Source: Cantharellus purpuraceus (Eukaryota > Basidiomycota > Agaricomycetes > Cantharellales > Hydnaceae). Taken from it: a stretch of 64,000 bases of DNA. The translations under genes and the position numbers were made by a program. Numbering within the stretch: the stretch's first letter is position 1; every line of letters begins with the position of its first letter. The DNA lies in contig JALBUN010000045.1 of assembly GCA_025174535.1 (NCBI GenBank), forward strand, positions 1,736,001 through 1,800,000. The letters run 5' to 3'. Below, in pieces: positions 54,741 to 64,000 of the stretch. The notes below the pieces were generated by a model. It was given only the letters and a program-made list of their open reading frames with translations. It searched no databases and was not told where the DNA came from.

Positions 54741-57700
54741 CTCGTCACCATCCCAGTCCCTAACCTTGCAGAAGCCCTCAGTATGTTGGCTAACTCCATA
54801 TCATCTCTGAAGAAGTCCCCTGCTCGGACCAAGGTCCAAGAACCAGATACCTTCAACAGATCCAATTCCCACAAACTCCAGCCCTTCCTTATGCAATGCA
54901 CCCTCAATTTCTGTGACTGTCCTGATGTGTTCTCCAATGATAGTGCTAAAGTTACTTATGCTCTATCTTATTTAAAGGGAACTGCACTCAATTGGTTCAA
55001 ACCCACCCTGACCTCCAATTCTGAAGCCTCTTGGCTAGATGACTACTTCAAGTTTGTGTCCAAATTGAAGACCAATTTTGGACCTACCTGGAGGCTGAAG
55101 CTGAGGCCAAACTTGAGAATCTCCAAATGCATGATAACCAGAGGATCACCAAGTATCTAGTTGAGTTCAATCAACTAGCTGCTCATGTCCAATGGGGAAA
55201 TGCTGCACTCTGATGCCAGTTATACAATGGTCTTCCATCCTGAATTAAGGATGAAGTTGCCAGAGTAGGCAAACCCTATCTGAACTCAGGGCTTTAGTAC
55301 AGTCCATCAATGCTCAGTATTGGGAATGATGCTCCAAGGTAGCTTGTGAGACCTTCTTGGGCAAGAACCAGGACAAGTCCAACAACAAGGGCAAGTCCAC
55401 CTCATCCTCTAACACCCAGGGCAGTGACAACAAGAAGCAGTCCAACTCTGGCAAATCTGGTAATCCCAGAACCAACCCCCCTACGGTCTCTACCTCCAGA
55501 ATTCCAAAGCAGACCCCCAACCTCTCTACCAAGCTTGGTAAAGATGGTAAACTTACTCCACAGGAATGACGGCGTTGTATTGAGCAGAACCTCTGCCTCT
55601 TTTGTGGACAAGTAGGTCATACTGCCAAGGATTGTCTGAAGACCACCTCAGCAGCTATGAAAGCTCATGCTGCTACAATGGACAACAAGTCCAACAAGAG
55701 CTCTGAAGCCAAGGTTATGGAGCCAAAAAAATAATCAGCAACCCTCCAGCTCTGGCACCAGACAATGGTTGCATTGAACTCATTGGTGCCTTTGCAGAGC
55801 TACATCTCAATGCATCTGCTCTTTCAGATCCTAACTCCTTGACATTCTGACTCACCTCTGATCTCATCCCCTTAACTCCAACCCCAACCCTAGTGGACTC
55901 CGGTTCCACTCATTGTTTCCTTGACTCTTTGTTTGTCTCTGGACATCATCTCCAGACTGAAGACATCACTCTGATTCTGTTATGGCTCTTCAATGGATCC
56001 TCTAACTCTGTTATTAAATCCACAATCAACTTGCCACTCTGTTACTTTTTATGTAACTCCATTGGATGTTAGTTGCCCGGCAGTTCCGGGACACAACCGG
56101 CTCACCCACTACAATCCATTGATTGACTGGGTATTGGGCAGTATCTTGTTCCAAACTCCAATAGAGACTAAATCCTTGGTGCCATCTGAGTTGGTAGCAT
56201 CAGCTCCACTCAACTCTGTAACTCTGTCTCTGCTTGTTGTTCTGAAAATTGCTTCTGTCAACACAGCAACCTTCCCATGACTCTTTCCCAAGCTGATGTG
56301 CAAACATCCAAGTTGTTCATCTCCTCAACAGTTCCAAAAAACTCTGAGGCCCCTCCGGTCGACATGAAGAACATTCCAACTGAATATCATGAATTCATGG
56401 ACATCTTTAGCAAAACCTGTGCTGACACCCTACCTGCTCACAAGCCATACAATTTGAAGATCAAATTGGAAGATGGAACATCTCCTTTCGGTCTGATCTA
56501 CTCCTTGTCTCAGAGCAAACTCCAGGCTCTTCAAGAATTCATCAATGAGCATCTATCTTATGGTTTCATCTGGCTGACCTGATCTCTGGGTGGTGCTCCA
56601 GTCCTTTTCATTTGGAAAAAAGACAGCTCCCTCTGACTCTGTGTTGATTTCAGGGGCCTCAATAAAATCACCAAAAAAGACTGTTATCCACTTCCTTGCA
56701 TCTCCAATCTTCTTGACAGTCCTAGAAAGGCTCAATTCTTCACCAAAATCAATCTCCAGCATGCTTACCATCTTGTCCAGATTCATGAAGGTGATGAATG
56801 GAAGACCATGTTTCACACTCACTATGGCTCATTTGAGTGGTGCGTTATGCCCTTCAGACTTACCAATGCTCCGGCAGCATTCCAGCGTCTTATGAACAAC
56901 ATCTTCTCTGACCTCCTGGATATATGTGTCCTCATGTACTTGGATGATATCCTGATATACTCTGACAACTCCAAAGAACACAGCAACTATGTCCATGAAG
57001 TCCTTCTCCAACTCTGGAAGCACAAGCTGTATGCTTGAGCTGACAAATGTTCTTTCCACAAGAGCACAGTCAAGTACCTTGGATATATATTATCTCCAAA
57101 CAGACTTACTATGGACTCCAGCAAAGTCCAGGTAATACAAGATTGGCCAGAACCTCACAAAGTCAAAGATGTGCAATCCTTCTTAGGATTTGCCAACTTC
57201 TATAGGCATTTCATATTCAACTACTCCAATCTCACAGTTCCACTAACTCATTTGACTCATAAAGGAACTCCATGGGAGTTCTTGGACTCCTGCCAGACAT
57301 CCTTTGAAACATTAAAGAGAGCTTTTACCACAGCTCCAGTCTTATCACAATGGAACCCAAGATCCCCAATCATTGTAGAAACCAATGCCTCTGACTATGC
57401 ACTTGTGGCCATTCTATCAACCATCTCTCCAACAGACAATGAGGTTCATCCAATAGCTTTCCATTCCTAGACTTTCACTCCAGCGGAACTCAACTATGAT
57501 GTCCATGATAAAGAACTACTTGCAATCTTTGAAGCTTTCAAGTCCTGGTGACATTACCTTGAAGGATCTCCAACTCTGGTCAATGTCATCACAGACCACA
57601 AGAACCTTGAATACTTTTTGACTACCAAACTCCTTACATGGTGGCAAGCCCGCTGGTCTGAATTCCTGTCCCAGTTTAATCTGGTAATCCGTTTCTGTCC

Positions 57701-57832
57701 TGGCAAACTTGGTACAAAACCAGACTTGTTAACTAGATGATGGGACATCTATCCTAAAGAGGGAGGAAATGATTATGCAGCAGTAAATCTGCATAATCTC
57801 AGGCCTGTGTTCACTAATGAACAGTTAACCGC
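54741..57832 (+). pseudogene. Gyp-3: degenerate Ty3/Gypsy (Gag to RNase H)
   Basis: Related to Gyp-2 in every domain. Gag: KLQPFLMQCTLNFCDCPD, LKGTALNWFKPTL, zinc knuckle CLFCGQVGHTAKDC near 55600. Protease: LVDSGSTHCFLDSLFV with intact DSGST near 55890. [58 protein letters not shown] (intact YLDD, about 56930). RNase H: VETNASDYALVAILS (usual ETDAS is ETNAS). Stops and frame changes throughout. Interrupted at 57832 by LTR-D. Confidence 0.8.
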
Positions 57833-58055
57833 TGTCGGTTTGCTTAAGGAATAGATCCTATAAGCCTGCGCGCAACGGTCCTAGCAAGCAGACGGTGTGT
57901 AACACAGTTGTTCAGCACTCCAAAGATCAATCAGGGCGAGGGGTACGTAACAGGGAAGTGGGATAGTGCTCTGTGATTGGATGAGGATGGGAGCAAAAGG
58001 TCGGTCCCGATGGCTGATCGTGCTCTGTGACTGGATGACAATGCGGAGCCCGGTT

Positions 58056-59509
58056 TGTATGGGAACTGGTTTTCCCTTAAAAAGATCTTGTTTAAAGTCC
58101 CGAAACTGTACAATTTCGCTTGATGGCCTTAAAATATCAGCATATATCTGCTGCTTTCTCTTGATTCAGGGCCATTCAAATATTCTCTATTTTTTCATAT
58201 TTTTTTTGGGAATTTTCCATGCAGAAATGAGTCTACAAACTTATTGTTCTGCTGGGCGAAGTTTTGGGACCCACATGGACCCACAAACCTTCGCAGATGT
58301 CAGCAGCCTCAAAGTCAGCCGGAGTCACCCGGACAACTGACTCATTGTCGATCACATGACTCATTTCAATCTCCGACTCAATCTGGTCACCCCTGCCAGT
58401 AAATCCTCAATATCTTCGCAACCACTGCACCTCCTGACTCCATTTTCAGTGGAGAGTTCAATAGAAGCCATGCCTACCCATAGCTGTGCTAATCAGCCTG
58501 GGAAACGAAGTATTGACCAAGTTATTTGAGTAATGGTGACTCATGCAATGACTCCTGCCATGACTCATGCTATGACTCCTTCCATGACTCATACCATGAC
58601 TCCTGTGATTACTCATACTATGACTCCTGCTCTGAGTCACACTATGACTCCATCCATGACTCATGCCATGAGTCAGAGCAAATCCAAGCAGCTCATTGGC
58701 TAGGAAACTTCCACCCCCTTCTCACATATTCCACTAGCTTCCAGTAGTTTCCATCTATTAATAGGTAGAAGTTTCCAGTAGTATTAGTCAGCTCCTGTAA
58801 ATACAATATAAAAGGAGCCCATTCTGCCTCTGAATAAACAACCATTTCTACCCCATCATTTGCACATCAGTGTGACTAGAGTGACATACAGTGTCATCCT
58901 CTATATCTCAGTAACTGTTGATTGTCCAGTTCAAGGGTCGCTTACAGTTGTGTAACTGTATTCAATTGCACTCGAAGTAGTGATTGTCCTGCTTTGGGCG
59001 TGAGTGTAGTATCTACCTCGCGTGACTACGAATCTACAGGGTGAGATTGTCTGTCGATAGTCCTGCCATTAGTGCTCTTGTTTAAGTTACTAGTGTGTAC
59101 TGCCTTTGCAGAGCATTAGGATCTTGAACTCGTGTGAAGCAGTTGCTAGACTACTTCACACATCGCTGTTACCCGCTTCAGAGTGTCACTGGTTGGACGG
59201 TCGGATTCATCCACCTACTTCCTCTAGCCTCTAAGTGCATTCCCCTCTTTTTGGAATATCTGGACCCCTAAGCGTCCGTGAACTCTAGACTCTGGAAGTC
59301 TTATTCATTCCCTACTGCTAAGAAACGTATTACCTTCCTGTGTATCGTCTGCATTGACCATTACAACGGATTGTAACCAAAGTACAAACGTTAAATCGTT
59401 TCTGGAGTTGTGCTGCAGTAGGATTTGATATTCTTCTCAGCTGTTCATTCACGGAATTGTGGTGATTTAGAGTTTGCCCTAACACCATAATTTTGCGGGT
59501 TCCAAAACA
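58056..59509 (+). repeat. Solo LTR-B
   Basis: 1454 bp; exact CGGTT duplications (58051-58055, 59510-59514). Has only one copy of the 24-bp bZIP unit where 33642 has five. Confidence 0.92.
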
Positions 59510-60065
59510 CGGTTGGGAGGTACGCGAAAGCTGGTTTCAGGAGAATCAACCTCTCGGTGGCGGAGGGAAATCTGATCGTTGAACCAAGGTGTTTTACCTC
59601 AGTGTAGAGATGATGGATTGTGATGTAGAGCGTAGAGCGTAGACTTAGAGCGTGGACTTTGACTTTAGAGCGTTGGCTGAAAACTTGTTGATTCATTCCA
59701 AAGGCGAAAACTAGCGCCCTTTTATATACAAATCCCCAGGGCACAACGACACAATATGAGGAGCAAATGATGCGATATGATGCAAGAAATGCTGATCAAG
59801 CCAGCTGACAAAGCGTGTGAAGTTGAACTACTAAAGGGGAAATCATGGAGAAATGAAACGACAGATAGGGGTAATCTTTGTAAGAATAGGGGGTGATGAG
59901 TAATAAAAGAACCAAAAATAGAACAAGGATGAGTAAGTCGTGTATGAATGAATTAAAAGATGAAACAGGGGTGAGTCATATAAAAGAACAATAGAAACGT
60001 CCACCAATACCATCTTCCCTACGGCTCCGAAGGTTAATTGACCCTGAGTCACATGAGGACTTCCG

Positions 60066-60500
60066 TCAGCATCCACAACAAATACTCCTTATTGTCTTAG
60101 TGATCCGTCTCCATATGGTATCCTGCTCCAAGAGTATTTGGTCCCTTTGCCTGACACGATGTAACCTGAGTTGGATTGAAGTGGGAGGATAGGTCAGCGA
60201 TGGCGACTGAAATTCTACCTCACGTTCGACTCTTCTATCCGTGTTACGATATAGAGGTGAAATGTCGAGGAATGTATATGGTTCAATGGAATTGTGAAAG
60301 AATATGGGATCACCAATGGCATAAGAGAGACATGGTGGGGATCTTGGACGTTGAAAGAGTTTTGGAAGTATTTTGACACGTGGAGGTGGCTTAACATGCC
60401 CGTGGAGCTCAGCGTATTTTTGATAGTGCTCTGTGTCCAGAGACCAGTGTGACGTATTATTAGAAGTGATGTTGGAGAGGGGAATAGAATGGGAAGCCAT
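60066..60500 (-). CDS. LTR-D internal ORF (IGDP family), longer copy
   Basis: 144 aa: MASHSIPLSNITSNNTSHWS, VKPPPRVKILPKLFQRPRSP, YAIGDPIFFHNSIEPYTFLD, then an Arg-rich part not open in the 24714 copy. It ends TKTIRSICCGC at about the point where the LTR promoter region begins. A TATA-like ATTTAAAAG lies about 120 bp before the ATG. Differences from the other copy are mostly single substitutions that keep the frame. Function unknown. Confidence 0.6.
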   Translation of the reverse strand: MASHSIPLSNITSNNTSHWSLDTEHYQKYAELHGHVKPPPRVKILPKLFQRPRSPPCLSYAIGDPIFFHNSIEPYTFLDISPLYRNTDRRVEREVEFQSPSLTYPPTSIQLRLHRVRQRDQILLEQDTIWRRITKTIRSICCGC

Positions 60501-60710
60501 GTGAATGATGATGAAAGGATCAGTGTGAATAGAAGGCTGATAATGATCGATGGCGATGAAACACGAGTGACGATCGATGGCTCGAATTAGAGACTGAGGT
60601 GGATAGGGAGTTGCGGCGCTATTTAAAAGTTGATACGAAAAGACGCTGGCGGAGTTGGACTGTCAGAGTGGTTTGATATGCGTCCTTGATGCGTCCTGGC
60701 TCGTCACCGC

Positions 60711-60871
60711 TTCCCTCTGAGCAATGACATTCTACTCTCCAGTCCTCTGACCAGCCATCACTATGGATGTGGATACACTCCACTCCAATATCTGATCTGC
60801 ACTCTGATCAGATCCAGCCATCTCCAGACATCTCATTAAACCAACCAAGTAGCTGTCAAAGGCAAGGAGGT
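60711..60871 (+). pseudogene. Gyp-3 RNase H-integrase linker
   Basis: Continues Gyp-3 after LTR-D: AITMDVDTLHSNI and SALRSDPAISRHLIKP, matching the Gyp-2 linker AVTIMDIDQLCSDICSSLRS. Breaks off at an LTR-A boundary. Confidence 0.65.
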
Positions 60872-63800
60872 TGTGAGGGCAACGCTGATGATGAGGCCAC
60901 AACAACAAGATACTCAATAAGTGAGAGCCGATAAGAAATAATGCCAGCTGGTACAGCGGATATCCTCAGTCTATACAGCTGTTTCTGATAAATACATGGG
61001 ACTTACCTGGTACAGCGGATATCCTCAGAGATCAAGCTGAGGGGATCACACTGCACCAAGGCAAGTCTTTATACTAAATGATGGAGACGGATAGGAGAAC
61101 CAAGATAGGGGAATAATAGGGAGGAAGGATAGGGGCAATGAAATAGGGGAGACACACCCTGACAGGCTGCGCTGATAGGGGTGTCAAGAGAAAATACTAA
61201 AAATAGAATATGACTCATTTGAACCCTGACACTCTGAAGTGGGTAACAGCAATGTGTGAAGTAGTCTAGCAACTGCTTCACACAAGTTCAAGCTTCTAAT
61301 GCTCTGCAAAGGCAGTACACACTAGTTACTTAAACAAGAGCACTAATGGCAGGACTATTGACAGACAATCTCACCCTGTAGATTCGTAGTCACGCGAGGT
61401 AGATACTACACTCATGCCCAAAGCAGGACAATCACTACTTCGAGTGCAATTGAATACAGTTACACAACTGTAAGCGACCCTTGAACTGGACAATCAACAG
61501 TTACTGAGATATAGAGGATGACACTGTATGTCACTCTAGTCACACTGATGTGCAGATGATGGGGTAGAAATGGTTATTTATTCAGAGGCAGAATGGGCTC
61601 CTTTTATATTGTATTTACAGGGGCTGACTAATACTACTGGAAACTTCTACCTATTAATAGATGGAAACTACTGGAAGCTAGTGGAATATGTGAGAAGGGG
61701 TGGAAGTTTCCTAGCCAATGAGCTGCTTGGATTTGCTCTGACTCATGGCATGAGTCATGGATGGAGTCATAGTGTGACTCAGAGCAGGAGTCATAGTATG
61801 AGTAATCACAGGAGTCATGGTATGAGTAATCACAGGAGTCATGGTATGAGTAATCACAGGAGTCATGGTATGAGTAATCACAGGAGTCATGGTATGAGTA
61901 ATCACAGGAGTCATGGTATGAGTCATGGAAGGAGTCATAGCATGAGTCATGGCAGGAGTCATTGCATGAGTCACCATTACTCAAATAACTCGGTCAATAC
62001 TTCGTTTCCTGAGCTGATTAGCACAGCTATGGGTAGGCACAGCTTCTATTGAACTCTCCACTGAAAATGGAGTCAGGAGGTACAGTGGTTGCGAAGATAT
62101 TGAGGATTTACTGGCAGTGATGACCAGATTGAGTCGGAGATTGAAATGAGTCATGTGATCGAAAATGAGTCAGTTGTCTGGGTGACTCCGGGTGACTTTG
62201 GGGCTGCTGACATCTGCGAAGGTTTGTGGGTCCATGTGGGTCCCAAAACTTCGCCCAGCAGAACAATAAGTTTGTAGACTCATTTCTGCATGGAAAATTC
62301 CTGAAAAATATGAAAAAATAGAGAATATTTGAATGGCCCTGAATCAAGAGAAAGCAGCACATATATGCTGATATTTTAAGGCCATGAAGCGAAATTGTAC
62401 AGTTTCGGGACTTTAAACAAGATCTTTAAGGGAAAACCAGTTCCTATACATCGACGCATAGATGGAGTGATCTGTCCTTTTTGCAGACAAATAGGACTGG
62501 AGCTCCATGTGGGGATAGGGATGGGCAGATAAAGCCTGTGGCCAAGTTCTCATCTATGAATGTTCAGAGAGCCAGCAGCTCTTTTGGGATAGTGAGTAGA
62601 TAGGGCCAAGCAGAGGGGTGGAGTTGTCATCCAACTCAATCTTGAGATCGTATGGTCGGTGTTCCACTAGGGAGTCAGCTTTAGACTTGCTGAACACATT
62701 GGCAAACTGTCAGGGTTCAAATAAGTCATATTCTATTTTTAGTATTTTCTCTTGACACCCCTATCAGCGCAGCCTGTCAGGGTGCGTCTCCCCTATTTCA
62801 TTGCCCCTATCACTTCCCCTATCTTTCCTCCCCTATCTTGGTTCTCCTATCCGTCTCCATCATTTAGTATAAAGACTCACCTTGGTGCAGTGTGATCCCC
62901 TCAGCTTGATCTCTGAGGATATCCGCTGTACCAGGTAAGTCCCATGTATTTATCAGAAACAGCTGTATAGACTGAGGATATCCGCTGTACCAGCTGGCAT
63001 TATTTCTTATCGGCTCTCACTTATTGAGTATCTTGTTGTTGTGGCCTCGTCATCAGCATTGCCCTCACACAAACTCATGATACTCCTTAGGAACCATACA
63101 TAGGTCCGGTGGAGCTGATTGGGTGGAATGGGCGGCAAGGAATATCGGATCAGAGAGGTGAATCTGGAACGTGTGAGAGCCATCCAGTTTGCTTAGTCTG
63201 GCAAAGACCATAGCGTCCACCATTGATATAAATGGAGGGGTAGATGGAGTATCTATTGGAGTGGAGTCAGCGGAGGTGGAAGATAATTTCACACCTAAAG
63301 TTGCTGGTGACGTCGGGGATGACTGTGAGGGCAACGCTGATGACGAGGCCACAACAACAAGATACTCAATAAGTGAGAGCCGATAAGAAATAATGCCAGC
63401 TGGTACAGCAGATATCCTCAGTCTATACAGCTGTTTCTGATAAATACATGGGACTTACCTGGTACAGCGGATATCCTCAGAGATCAAGCTGAGGGGATCA
63501 CACTGCACCAAGGTGAGTCTTTATACTAAATGATGGAGCTGGATAGGAGAACCAAGATAGGGGAGGAAAGATAGGGAAGTGATAGGGGCAATGAAATAGG
63601 GGAGATGCACCCTGACAGGCTGCGCTGATAGGGGTGTCAAGAGAAAATACTAAAAATAGAATATGACTTATTTGAACCCTGACATCACCTCCCTCTTAAT
63701 GCATGTCCTCTCGATATGCACTATCGTCCCATCCATCTCAAGAGAGACACACCCTGAAGCACTCTGCAAGGTCCCTTCTCACTCTCTGCCAAAGTAGAGC

Positions 63801-64000
63801 CCATGACGAGTGTTGATGGTGACTCTTCTCTGCCTTGGGGTAAAGTGGGATGGTGAACTCTCCAGTGGATATGGGATTGTTCGTGCTGAAAACTGCCCCA
63901 AGTATCATCTCCCTCCCTCATAGGTGACTTTACCAGCGAGCCCTTGGAAGGCGTATGGTATGTCATAGTTGCCAATGAATAGAGGGTCCCCGATGTAGTA
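60872..64000 (-). repeat. Inverted duplicate of 32093-35163
   Basis: Same order, reversed: LTR-A 60872-61231, LTR-B 61232-62450, Gyp-2 RT start 62451-62707, LTR-A 62708-63069 (CAAAC duplications), Gyp-2 linker 63070-63323, Gyp-1 3' LTR 63324-63684, Gyp-1 3' internal part with the extra ORF (frameshifted) 63685-64000. It continues beyond the window. Confidence 0.9.

Larger units (their letters stand above)
57833..60706 (-). mobile_element. Solo LTR-D, inverted, itself split by LTR-B
   Basis: Outer ends TGTCGGTTTGC (complement of the LTR end) and GGCTCGTCA, with CCGC duplications (57829-57832, 60707-60710). The inserted LTR-B is 58056-59509 with CGGTT duplications. Without it LTR-D is about 1415 bp. 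Confidence 0.85.

Overview
The window looks like a repeat-dense chromosomal segment of a filamentous basidiomycete, probably an Agaricomycete. The evidence is spliceosomal introns of about 50 bp in RPL5, a 14-exon alpha-tubulin gene, an Agaricomycete-type lineage gene next to RPL5, and Ty3/Gypsy chromoviruses. Only two stretches are host genes: the left end (RPL5 3' part and an uncharacterised multi-exon gene, 1-2324) and a tandem pair of alpha-tubulin genes (47585-52004, both minus). Nearly everything else is mobile DNA inserted into mobile DNA.

Four LTR families recur and explain most of the non-coding sequence. I name them here: LTR-A (about 362 bp, TGTCAGGG...CCTCACA, 5-bp TSD); LTR-B (about 1.33-1.45 kb, TGTATRGGAAC...CCAAAACA, 5-bp TSD, with a bZIP-site array); LTR-C (about 0.53 kb, TGTTATGAC...GTAACA); LTR-D (about 1.4 kb, TGACGAGCC...AACCRACA, 4-bp TSD, carrying an ORF inside it).

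Region by region. 2710-5963: debris of a Copia element, a Gypsy reverse transcriptase and LTR pieces. 5964-22193: a 16.2-kb AT-rich composite DNA transposon inserted in an LTR-C copy with a TAA target duplication. It is three 0.56-kb direct repeats separated by two almost identical 7.27-kb multigene units, each with a PIF/Harbinger-like DDE transposase, a chromodomain in a shifted frame, and six or so further genes. 22887-41965: a degenerate Gypsy element (Gyp-2, LTR-C) interrupted by a solo LTR-D, a full-length Gypsy (Gyp-1, 26424-32770), a solo LTR-A, and two LTR-B copies. Most insertions have exact target duplications, so their order can be read. 41966-47200: LTR-C/B/D pieces and a truncated unknown retroelement ORF. 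47585-52004: the tubulin genes. 52478-60873: the other half of that ORF, LTR-B, and a third Gypsy (Gyp-3) cut by LTR-D, itself cut by LTR-B. 60872-64000: an inverted duplicate of 32093-35163.

Three things stand out. (1) The composite Harbinger-like element has LTR-like direct repeats and multigene cargo. (2) Retroelements carry extra ORFs behind their own TATA boxes: a sense ORF in Gyp-1 and a related ORF inside LTR-D (shared IGDP...PYxF motif), and an antisense cysteine-motif ORF in Gyp-2. (3) The segment holding the tubulin genes was inverted by recombination between two opposed LTR-B copies, shown by swapped target duplications and by one ORF cut in two. All family names come from reading motifs by eye; no searches were run.
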